Notes under the pieces: model-generated
The model's input: the letters and a program-made list of their open reading frames with translations, nothing else
What the model was told of the DNA's origin: nothing
Database searches by the model: none
Origin: Chalciporus piperatus
Taxonomy: Eukaryota; Basidiomycota; Agaricomycetes; Boletales; Boletaceae
Reading direction: 5' to 3'
Length of the DNA stretch: 64,000 nucleotides
NCBI GenBank assembly: GCA_038093975.1
Contig: JBBPTG010000017.1
Location: 233,187 to 297,186 of the forward strand
Shown: positions 43,064 through 52,604 of the stretch, in pieces
Numbering within the stretch: the first letter of the stretch is position 1
Layout: each line of letters opens with the position of its first letter
Made by a program: the position numbers and the translations under genes

Positions 43064-46000
43064 ATGATCTGGGCAAACGGACCGCAACTAACTCGTTAGG
43101 AAAATCTGTAAACTATTCACACAGTCAAACGGGGTCTCATGTTGATCATGAGCTTGGCCTGGACTCTAGTCAGGTGTTTAATTCCGTTTCCATAATCCGA
43201 TATCTTTCCGAAAACCCAGGACCACGTTTCATCCGCACGACGGATCGAGAATTGAAGTTATCCACTTCCATCGCCTCGCAACGACTTCCGTCTGCTTTCA
43301 CACGCGCAGAAGCGCTTCTTGACTCAGGAGCTAATGCTATCTTCGTTGATCGGAGATGGGCTGATAAAATCAAATTACCCCTCGTGCAACTCAGACATCC
43401 ACTTACGGTATACAACGTGGACGGAACACATAACTCCGCTGGACTGATAACACACTGTGCGGAAATCATTATCCATTTCAACGGACATCGTGAGAAGGCC
43501 ATTGCAGAAGTCACTGATCTCGGAAAGAATCAGATGATACTAGGATATGCATGGTTGAAACAACACAATCCGGAAATAGATTGGAACAAAGGAACGGTCC
43601 ACATGACTCGTTGCCCTTGGTCCTGTTCCGTTTTACGAGATAAACCACCATTCGCACACCAGCTTGATGATGAAGAACGAAATTCCCTTCGTCATATTAA
43701 TGCCGCAAAAAGGGATGTACCTGAACCGAAAACGGACAAGACTCCAGAAGAGCTTGTTCCAAAAGAATATCACAAGTATATTCACCTGTTCAAGAAGAAG
43801 GAATCTGAACGCATGCCAACCCGTAAGCCGTGGGATCATGCAATTGACCTAAAAGACACCTATAAACCGAAAAAGGGTCGTCTAATCCCACTCTCTGTCA
43901 CCGAACAAGAAGAAGTCAGCGCATTCATTGATGATCAGCTCAAGAAAGGATACATTCGTCCTTCCAAATCTGAGCAGACTTCTCCCGTGTTCTTCGTTCC
44001 TAAGAAAGATGGCAAGAAGCGCATGGTTCAAGATTACCGATATCTAAATGAACACACGGTGAAAAACAATTACCCACTACCCCTCATTTCCCAATTGGTT
44101 GATAAACTGAAAGGCGCAAAACTGTTTACCAAAATGGACTTGCGCTGGGGATACAACAACATCCGCATCAAAGAAGGCGATGAATCTAAAGCCGCATTTG
44201 TGTGCTTCCGTGGCGCCTTTGAACCCTTGGTCATGTACTTCGGATTATGCAATTCTCCCGCAACATTCCAGACTATGATGAACGACATCTTCTCGGATAT
44301 GGAAGACGCCGTTGTTGTCTACATTGATGACATCATGATCTTTACCAAATCCGATGACCCTGCTGTCCATGCCAAAATAGTCAAAGAAGTTCTTCGTCGC
44401 CTAGAGGAGAATGACCTCTTCGTTAAACCAGAGAAATGTGTCTTCCATACCAAAGGAGTAGAATTCTTGGGAATGACAATTACTCCCGAAGGAATCAGGA
44501 TGGACGACGATAAGGTCAAGGCAATCACTGAATGGCCAACTCCGACGAATGTCAGAGGTGTCAGAAGCTTTCTCGGATTAGCAAATTTCTATCGTCGCTT
44601 CATTCAGGATTATGCGCAAGTGGCTAGGCCTTTGAATGATTTTACCAAGAAGGATGTGAAATTCGCATGGGAAGATGCACAGCGGAACACCTTCAACGCG
44701 TTGAAACAAAAGTTCATCACCGCTCCCATACTAGCTTTCCCAGACAATGACAAACGCTTTCGTCTAGAATCGGACGCATCTAACTACGCCACAGGTGCTG
44801 TTCTATCTATAGAACAAGGAGACAAATGACATCCCGTCGCGTTCTCTTCCCACTCCATGTCACCGGAAGAACGCAACTATCCTATTGCGGATAAAGAGAT
44901 GCTAAGCGTTATCAGAAGTCTAGAACAATGGAGACATTATCTGGAAGGTTCTAAACACGAGTTTGAAATCTGGAACGATCACGCAAACTTGCAGTTCTTC
45001 ATGACTCGGCAAGATGTAAATCGACGGCAAGCACGCTGGTCTCAATATCTTAGCCGATTCAATTTCAAATGGTTACACAAGGCAGGTTCCCAAATGGGAA
45101 AAGCCGATGCCTTATCAAGAAGAGAAGATCACGCAATCGGTGTTGAAGCAGATAACAAGGCTGTCCTTGTAATATCTCCGGACAGAATAGCTGCCACGTC
45201 AACTGTTCAACTCTCAACCGATTCCGATCTGATCAAAGACAAAATCAGAAAAGCGACCTTCAAAATACGTGAGACAGAAGTTATGAAACTCTGTAAAGAG
45301 CACGGCATTTGTGAAGAATCTGATGGAATTCTGATTGACAAGAAAGGAAGATTGTATGTCCCTGAAGAAGAAAATCTCCGCATGGAGATTATACGACTTC
45401 ATCACGACACACCTGTCGCAGGACATCCCGGATATGAAAAGACAATTGAACTGCTACAGCGCAGCTACGCCTGGCCAGGAATGGCTACGCTCGTGAAAGA
45501 CTATGTCTCACGCTGTGATAGATGTGCACGTTTCAAAGGGATAAACTATGCTCCTTCTGGAAAACTTCGGCCCCTTGAAGTTCCGGATCTTCCCTGGGAA
45601 CACATCTCTGCAGATTTCACTACCGATCTGCCACTCTCGAATGGATTCGATTCTATTCTTGTCGTCGTTGACAGGTTTTCCAAAGAAGTCGAATTCATTC
45701 CCTGCAACAAGACAGTCACCGCTCTCGACACTGCCCGTCTTTACCTAACCCATGTATGGAAACATCATGGACTTCCTAAAACTATCATATCGGATCGAGG
45801 TCCGCAATTTGCATCTCAAGTGATGAAAGACATATGCAAACGTCTTGGCATTACGCCCAAACTCTCCACCGCCTTTCATCCGCAGACTGACGGACAAACT
45901 GAACGTATGAATCGAGATCTACAACAGTATCTTCGTTTGTTCACGTCAGAAAAGCAAGAAGAATGGACTGATTGGTTACCAATCGCTCAATTCTCATACA

Positions 46001-46776
46001 ACTCGAAGAAGCAAGCTTCTACGTCCAAAGCTCCTTTCAACGTCACGCACACATATTCTCCAAGAATGGGAATAGAGAATCACACGTCTAAAGCACCCGC
46101 TGCTGCGGACTTTGTTGACACGCTTGCCAACATGTTGAAGGAAACCAAGGATAACATAATAGAAGCTCAGAAGCGTATGAAAGCGCAAGCTGACAAACAC
46201 CGTTCTGACTCACCATCCTACGAGATTGGTCAGAAAGTCTGGTTGTCTACAGCCAATCTCCGCCTGGCGCAGAGATCTAAGAAACTCTCCCCACGATGGT
46301 TGGGCCCTTACGAAATCACAACCCTGGTTGGACGGAACGCACTACGTTTGAAGCTTCCGCGTACCATGAAAATTCACCCCGTCGTTAATGTCTCACGTGT
46401 CAAACCATATAAGGACAGGTTACAGAAGCAAACCGTTGACAAACCTGGGCCTGTGATTGTGACAGAAGACAGAGATGATGAATATGAGGTGGATTACATC
46501 GTTGATTCTCGTTTACAGGGAAAAACCCTGAAATACCTCGTGCATTGGAAAGGCTATGCAGAATCTGATCGGACATGGGAACCAAGATCGAATCTCAAAA
46601 ATGCACAAGATGCAATAAGGGAATTCAACAAGATACATCCGTCCGCTCCACGATTCCTTCGCATGTCACGGAGTCTATTTGAGTCACTGTTCCAGCCGTA
46701 TGACAACCTAACGAGTCAGGTGGATAATGGACAAATCAATTGGTTGAATACTGTGCCGAATACCGAAGAGGTATAA
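43049..46776 (+). pseudogene. Family A pol, one TGA
   Basis: Protease with EALLDSGANAIFVD; RT with FFVPKKDGKKRMVQDYRYL and YIDDIMIF; RNase H with LESDASNYATGAVLS and WNDHANLQFF; integrase with HDTPVAGHPGYEKT...CDRCARFK and the catalytic residues in [30 protein letters not shown]; a GPY-type segment (RWLGPYEITTLVGRNALRL); and a chromodomain (DYIVDSRLQGKTLKYLVHWK...WEP). TGA at 44827-44829 replaces the TGG read in copy 2 (GDKWHPV), within RNase H. Both halves are otherwise open. Confidence 0.9.
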
Positions 46777-46839
46777 AAGACTGATGTCTGACGGTCTTCA
46801 CTCTCACGGTTTCTCTTCCACGAACCACCATCATCACCA

Positions 46840-47403
46840 ATGGATCTCAACGACGTCTACGCTTGGGAGAATGTCCTCCGCGACATCTTCGTTCGAAACT
46901 TCACTCGGGATCGAGGCAACTTTGTCCTCTCCCTACTCTTTGTACTCTTCATCATCTGCAACGGTTGGATTCTCCGCATGCTCCTTCCCTCCCTCATAAC
47001 CTTCATCACCATCGTCGTCATCACCATTGCTATTCAATATCTCATGTTCGCTCAAATGATCGTCACCAGACGGTCTACGTCTATTGAGGTTAACTGGGAC
47101 TGGACGACAAAGTGGATGAAGCTCGTAGTATGGCACCCGGATCTGAGCAAGTGGGACAACGTGATAGAGGAACAGCAGATTCCTGATCAGCAAGAATGGC
47201 CCACCAATTGGCCTGATCTCGCTAATCCTCCTATCCCCGACCCACCACTCGTAGGTGCTCCCCACCCTATGCCTGTCGACGAAAACGATGGTAACCCATT
47301 CGAACCACCAGCTACCTGGGTGAACAATAACCTTCAGGTCGCTGCTGCTCCACCAGCAGCGGGAGTACCGTGGATGAACCAAGCGCCACTCATCGAAGTC
47401 TGA
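46840..47403 (+). CDS. Family A env-position ORF: two-membrane-segment protein, copy 1
   Basis: 187 residues from the ATG 64 nt after the pol stop; it ends 35 nt before the LTR. Membrane segments lie at about 27-46 and 48-72, a Trp-rich juxtamembrane segment follows, then a Pro/Asp/Glu-rich tail (NPPIPDPPLVGAPHPMPVDE) ending WMNQAPLIEV. It differs from copy 2 at about 15% of residues, while pol of the same two copies is nearly identical, so this ORF changes faster. The position is that of env in retroviruses, but no Env features are present. It could be a viroporin-like, membrane-remodelling or particle-targeting factor; this is inference. Confidence 0.75.
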   Translation: MDLNDVYAWENVLRDIFVRNFTRDRGNFVLSLLFVLFIICNGWILRMLLPSLITFITIVVITIAIQYLMFAQMIVTRRSTSIEVNWDWTTKWMKLVVWHPDLSKWDNVIEEQQIPDQQEWPTNWPDLANPPIPDPPLVGAPHPMPVDENDGNPFEPPATWVNNNLQVAAAPPAAGVPWMNQAPLIEV

Positions 47404-47424
47404 TCGTCTAGGAATACGATCCAT

Positions 47425-47437
47425 AGAGAGGGGGTAG
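47425..47437 (+). promoter_or_regulatory. Polypurine tract, family A
   Basis: AGAGAGGGGGTAG directly precedes the 3' LTR, the expected plus-strand priming site. The same tract precedes the LTR of copy 2. Confidence 0.75.
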
Positions 47438-47935
47438 TGTTACGAACGCTCCATTTCCTTATCCTAATCATGCCTACACTCCATTACGCTTACTAGGTTT
47501 CTCTTCGTTTCTTGGACTTAGTCGTTTCACTTTCTCTTTTTGTTATCTTATCTTATCGCATCACGTGACTTACTTACATAAGCTAGGTCTAGACCTTTGC
47601 TTACTAACTGATGACTCACCGCTCACTCGTTAGCATCAGTCAGCATTACTCATCATATGACTCACACTTACTCATTCCGCAGTAGAGCTAGTTACGCCAT
47701 TGGCTAGTAGTCAGTATGAGTCATACCCAGTCACCTACGATAAGGTTTAACCACAACATGTACAAACATTGACAATAGTATATAAACCCGGGTCGACAAG
47801 CACTGGACTCCCCAGTCTTGTTCTCCTGGAGTTAGTCTTGTTCTCCTGGAGTTTCCTCATCGAACCTCAGCCAAGTTCATCGGCTCGCTATTGTCTAGTG
47901 TGAGTCTTAGCTCTTAGTTGAGTTGAGTCGTTTCA
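47438..47935 (+). repeat. Family A 3' LTR with 20-bp tandem duplication
   Basis: 498 bp, TG...CA. The block AGTCTTGTTCTCCTGGAGTT occurs twice in tandem (47814-47833 and 47834-47853) but once in the 5' LTR. It is the presumed transcript start and self-primer. Confidence 0.9.
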
Positions 47936-48071
47936 CTGAGAGTCACCGTCCCACTCTTGAACGGACGCTAGGCCTTAACGTGGACATCCCATCGTTAGGC
48001 TACCCTTGAAACCCTTGTCTTTGACTAGGCTTTTGTGTCTACGCTTTGACCTACCTGGTACAAGCGTAACA
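47936..48071 (+). repeat. Family B 3' LTR, right part
   Basis: Continues the LTR from CTGAGAGTCACCGTCCCACTC (repeating the 15 bp before element A) to AAGCGTAACA, matching 13815-13965 reversed. Confidence 0.85.
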
Positions 48072-49136
48072 GGTAGCAGCTGCTAACGCTTCAAGCGCAG
48101 CGGTATTGTCTCCCACCGATACGCTGAAGGCCGCTACTCCAGGAGGCCGTGAGCCCGATCCCCCTGTCACAGTCCTCCCCTTAGGACAAGCGTTGGATAG
48201 GTGTCCTGGCTCTGCACACTTGAAACACAGGCGTTCGGCCACTCGTCGATCACGCTCTTCCTTGCTTAACGCGAACTGATCACTAACTCGAGTCCCAGGT
48301 TTCGCTCCTCGCGTATGGTTCGCACCGCTTGGTCGGCCGTCATTCCGACGTCCCCTAAACCCCCCTCGCACTGAGCGTTGCCCCCGCTGTGGAGCTCGTG
48401 CATTATGGTTGGATGACTCTCTGTTAAGAGGAGCTGCTGGCCTGGCAGGTCCAGCTAAGGCGGGTTTTCCCCCTTGGCGATTCCTCAGCTTCTCCCTGCG
48501 TTCGCCTCGTCCAGACGCTACTGAGTGAGCGATCTCAATTACTTCGGCAGCAGCTATTACCTCACGCAAAGTAGATTTCTCTGGGTTAAGTCTATCCTTC
48601 CACAACTCGCTCTGGATATAGGTCGCGAATCCAAACCAAAGTTTCATGACTTGGTCTCGCTCGTGTACATCACCGATCAGGTTCCACAGCTCGGTGAGGT
48701 GGGAGACATATTCGCGAACTGTTCGTTCGTTCTGAAAGGTACGTCGCAGCGTTTCGCGCTGCTTAGTTCTAAAATCAATTGGAAAGCAATGATTAAACAT
48801 CTGAAGGAAGAAGTCCTTCAGACGCCAGGTATAGGGATTCCCCGCCACTTCCTGGATATAGAATTCGTGCGCCTTGTCGGACAACGAATGAGACAACACG
48901 AAGACCTGGTCCCGCTTTCTGACCTGCCCAGTCTTGACATAGGCGGTCCCCTCTGTCACGAAGCGGTGAAACGCTCGAGAATCAGGCGCGCCATTGTACT
49001 TGTTGGGCGGAATGGGCTTCAACTTCCCATAGCCTGCAGCCGTCGATTTTTTGTGATGGGCCTGTTTCCGATGCCCTGAACCGTTGCGCTTACACCATTT
49101 ATCAGATCGATGTCCCCTCCTACGACGCATGTCGCC

Positions 49137-50217
49137 TAGTGATGGACGGGCCTGGCTTGGCCTGAAAGCCAGGGCTTGGGCCTGGCTTTAGAGAGCTTGG
49201 GCCTACTAAAATGTCAGGCCAGGCCTGGGCCTAGGCCAGGGCCTGGGTGTAGTATTTCAAAGTCCAATCTAATTCAATTTTTTTGCTTTTTAAATATGGC
49301 AGCTGGACCACACTGGTGATCACAAAACTGAACTGGACCATCAAACACATCACATTGCAAGTATTTCATGGCTGGTTCTTTAAAATACCACATAATCCCA
49401 TGGAAATAATGCTTTGAACATGTAGGTCAGGTTGCAGTGGCCTTGGCTTTCAATTGATCCCTGGGCCGTGAGAATTGGCTCATATTGTCATGAGATATGA
49501 TTATTTCTGTGTAGAACATTAGTTTATATGTGATTTAATACATTATGCTTGAGTTGCCACTGGGAAATCACGTGAATGCTCTTCTTGCTTTGTATTGTAT
49601 CAGTGTCACATCATAAGTGTCATGTCATTGTGGATCTCACACTTCATCACTGTCGTCGTCACTCACTCTTCTTTCTCTCTGTCACTCACATAGATGTTCA
49701 TCATGGCACTTGCAATATTCACAGCCCTGTCAGGGTCCGCAATGGACGTGCTTACACTTACACACCAGGAAAAAAATACTGGAAACATGACACATTTTTG
49801 CCTCTCCACTTAGGTGATTTGCCTGTCAAGTTTTTCATGTTTGGGGGTGCATCTATTCCTCTTGATGACAGTGCTTACCTTGGCTATTAAAAGTGTGTGT
49901 ATAATCTGGGCAGTGCACTTGTCTGATGCTTGACATCTCATAGATTTTATCAGGCATTTAGGTAAATTTCACTTGATAATAGTGCTACTTAGAGTACCAT
50001 GCAGCAGACTGGCCTGCTATTATCAATTTTAGGTGTGATATAAAAACTACAATGAGATTGGAAAAAGCCCTGGCCTGGGCCCTGGGCTTGGGCCTGTGTA
50101 TATCTCAAGCCAGGCCCTAAGCCCTTACAAGCCCAATATCTGGGCCTGGCTTGGCCTGGCCTATATAGGGCCTGGCCTGTGGGCTTCAGGGCTTCAGGCC
50201 CAGCCCGTCCATCACTA
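49137..50217. mobile_element. Non-autonomous hAT element, 1,081 bp
   Basis: Inverted ends TAGTGATGGACGGGC... and ...GCCCGTCCATCACTA, with the 8-bp target duplication ATGTCGCC at 49129-49136 and 50218-50225. Many GGCCTGG/CCAGGCC motifs lie within 130 bp of each end. The core is AT-rich without a credible ORF. It differs in ends from the autonomous hAT at 21014-25297, so another transposase must mobilise it. Confidence 0.9.
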
Positions 50218-51012
50218 ATGTCGCCTGAAGAACTAGACGAACTCGATGATTCCGATGATGAACTGTCCTCGCTAGAGGTAGTGGTAGACTCTTCTGAGTC
50301 ACTACTATCATCGCTGGATTCTGAGGAGTCGGACGGTTTGTCTCAATGTCTCACTCTTCGGCTTGAATAGCTCCGGTTCGGTATGGTTTGCGGAATCTGA
50401 CCCAGTGCTCGCCCAAGGTAGCTTCCGGGCGCTATTTGCTGTGAGGGCTCAATTACCCTAACTGTAGATGTCCTTGGTTTCCTTTTCTTGGAGTCCAAAG
50501 CATTACTGATCAACTTCTTGATAGGATTTGGGGTGCTAGCCTCGAGCGGCTGGCGCCCTCGCGGGGTTCCGTTATTCGTGTCAGAGTGTCGTCCTCCGAG
50601 TCTGGACCCCCACCGTTTGCTCTTCTTACGAGGTTTCTCTCGCCTGGGCTCAGGCGGCGAGTACGATCCGTCGTCGGTATCAGACGACTCGGGATGTACA
50701 TTGGCAAGCGCGGATCGAGAAGGTCCCGCCTGGGCATTCGCATTTTCGTGTTGTGCCCAGTACACCAGCTCAGCTCGCTGACGATCGATATCGACGTCAT
50801 CTGGCTCAACACTGAGTTGGCCCCAGTTCCTGGGGTCAATTCCCTTTCCTTTGTCGACGATCTCGTCGTCAGGCACTGAGGTGCTGTCGCTTGCATCATC
50901 GCGAGCGGTTGCCTCGGCATGGCTACGCTTAGCCATCCGGCGTTGGTCATTGATACTTAGGCTTCGTTCAGCCATGCGAACAGTTGACGCTGGCGACAGT
51001 GGGACTCGTTCG

Positions 51013-51548
51013 TGTCAAAATATAGTCCAATCCGTGTCTATCCGCTCCTTTCCGCTTCCGGATAGCCCCTATCCATTTCCGGATACTTCCAGAAACATTC
51101 CGTGTTTAATCTGACGTTTCCGATGTCCGGAACGCACGGAAACATCTCCGGATTCGTTGGAACGGATCCCTTTTACATTCGTATGTTCTCCTATATGTCA
51201 TTCACTTGTCTATTCCCTTTCGTGACATCTCTGTTCACCATTCACCCTTTCTATTCTTATCCATGTCAAGTCCTTGACATTCCTTGATCCTTTTGCACCC
51301 GGAATCGGTCATTCCGGACCGGAATCATGTCGGATCGTTCCGAGCACATCTCCACCCATTTACTTAAACTCCTCGTCTCACTTCCAGAGCACCTCAGTCG
51401 TTTCCGCCTCTCTTAGGCATCGGCTGAGGTGAGTATTTACTTTCTTTACTTAGTTCCTTTACTTATTTGAGTTGTACCTAGTTCGTTTAGGTGAATATAG
51501 TCGTTTCCGCCTCTCTTAGGCATCAGCTGAGTTCGTTTAGTTTTCACA
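51013..51548 (+). mobile_element. Solo LTR of a fourth LTR-retrotransposon family
   Basis: 536 bp beginning TGTCAAAATATAG and ending TTTTCACA, with the 5-bp duplication GTTCG at 51008-51012 and 51549-51553. A ~30-bp block (CGTTTCCGCCTCTCTTAGGC...) is repeated near its 3' end. It lies in C gag. No internal region of this family is in the window. Confidence 0.85.
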
Positions 51549-52145
51549 GTTCGTGTTCAGAGATACTAGTGACAGTGGCGCGTTTTTTTCGGCGCTGTAC
51601 GGTTGACCATTCCTCCTGCTCATCTGCAGCAGGGCTCGTCTGGAAGCCTCCAGGTATCACTCGCGAAGGGGTAACGTAATTTGGTATATTCTGATCTACG
51701 GACACAGTTGACAACGCAACAGGATCGCCCGGATCGTTCTCGCTTCCAGCCACCGATGGCGGTGGGGTCGGCGTTCTGGCGGCGACGACATCGCTGAATA
51801 AACGCGACACGTCGGCCAGCCCTTCCCCGACTCAAGGACTGGGTAGTCCGAGTCCAGGAGGTGTGATAGGAAGGGGTGCCAAGGGAGAAGACTCACTATT
51901 AGCCCGACGTCTCGGGCGAGTAGCGATGTTGCGGGGAGCTGCGCTGCGTAGGTTGTACCTAGACATGTCGAAGATCGGTTTTTTAGTTTGGATAGTAGAT
52001 AAAGTTGATTGCTGATGTTGTTGATACGATGGGTGTCGAAGGGTCGATTGACGGTCCGGGAGGGCCTATCCCGTTACTAGGTCAAATCGATTATCGACGA
52101 AAAGATAAAGAAGTAAAGATAAGGTACTTGGTACCGTCAAAAAGA

Positions 52146-52349
52146 TGTAACCTCAGACTACCGAAGCAGTAATGAAGTCCCACGAAGAATCAAACAAGAG
52201 AACAGACGGGTGTAAGTCCTACTGGATTGACTGAGGAGAAGAAGTTACAGGCGGGTCCTTATATACGACGAGTAGATGTGATGAGTAAAATAAGACCTCG
52301 TAAGCTGACAGCTAAGACTCGGGCGGCCGCGTGACTCCCAACCGTTACA
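52146..52349 (-). repeat. Family C 5' LTR
   Basis: 204 bp, identical by eye to 27728-27931. Followed on the right by the target duplication ACAAG and then non-element sequence (52355-52454) in which I could not recognise further GH3 coding. Confidence 0.95.
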
Positions 52350-52604
52350 ACAAGTCACGTGTAGAAAAGAACGCTCAGTAGTTGCTTGAATTCCTCCTTC
52401 GTCTCCCAGAGCTTAACTTCGGAGTTCTCGTCGCTTGTTCCCTCCTCCCTAGTCTTTTTTTTTTTGGACAAGTGTTAATATTATGTAGCAACTGACATGT
52501 CTAGTCCTACACAATACACTAAGGCGGGAGTCTAGGACTCCCGGTCCGAGGGAAAATGCTCTTACGCACGCCCCGCATTTGCGGGGGGTGTGGGACTCCG
52601 TGAG

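Larger units (their letters stand above)
39996..47935 (+). mobile_element. Ty3/gypsy family A, copy 1, complete
   Basis: 7.9 kb in this order: LTR, self-priming PBS, upstream membrane-segment reading, gag, pol in the -1 frame, two-membrane-segment ORF, polypurine tract, LTR. It is inserted in the 3' LTR of family B copy 1. The flanking duplication is 15 bp (CTGAGAGTCACCGTC) rather than the usual 4-6 bp. Gag and the env-position ORF are intact; pol has one TGA. Confidence 0.95.
33909..48071 (+). mobile_element. Ty3/gypsy family B, copy 1 (5'-truncated, interrupted by A)
   Basis: Comprises most of gag, pol, a third ORF, and the 3' LTR split into 39645-39995 and 47936-48071 by element A. The 5' LTR and the start of gag are missing at the junction with C pol (about 33909-33923), where C and B share a GGATGGAATTC-type overlap. 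Its right end (48071) abuts C gag. It sits in C between gag and protease. Confidence 0.85.
48072..51966 (-). pseudogene. Family C gag, interrupted twice, two TGA codons
   Basis: From ATG 51966 (MSRYNLRSAAPRN) the frame runs to the C/B junction at 48072. The solo LTR plus its duplication (541 bp) and the hAT plus its duplication (1,089 bp) each interrupt it without otherwise changing phase when discounted. Two TGA codons, at 51832-51834 and 50343-50345, lie in otherwise continuous sequence. The last part (49130-48072) has the Gag core (KYNGAPDSRAFHRFVTEGTA, FRTKQRETLRRTFQNERTV) and a knuckle CFKCAEPGHLSNAC. The N-terminal part is basic and serine-rich. Its end and link to pol are lost under element B. 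Confidence 0.8.
27728..52349 (-). mobile_element. Ty3/gypsy family C, complete but carrying nested insertions
   Basis: Identical 204-bp LTRs at both ends and the 5-bp target duplication ACAAG (27723-27727 and 52350-52354) define a single insertion of 24.6 kb. In element order (minus strand) it holds the 5' LTR, gag (51966-48072), pol (33923-29967), a minisatellite, a 401-residue ORF, a G-rich tract and the 3' LTR. Inserted in it are a solo LTR (51013-51548), a non-autonomous hAT (49137-50217) and the B-plus-A composite (about 33915-48071). Without these, C would be about 9 kb. It interrupts the GH3 relic. Confidence 0.9.

Noticed and set aside
46840..47403. Calling the two-membrane-segment ORF an Env glycoprotein
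   Set aside because: No signal peptide, glycoprotein-type ectodomain, cleavage site or cysteine pattern; only position and rapid change suggest env.
49576..49890. 104-codon ORF inside the non-autonomous hAT as a gene
   Set aside because: No motif, AT-rich context, and other frames are equally open; probably chance.
52355..52454. Continuation of the GH3 gene right of element C
   Set aside because: After the ACAAG duplication a stop follows at once and no GH3 motif could be read in any frame.
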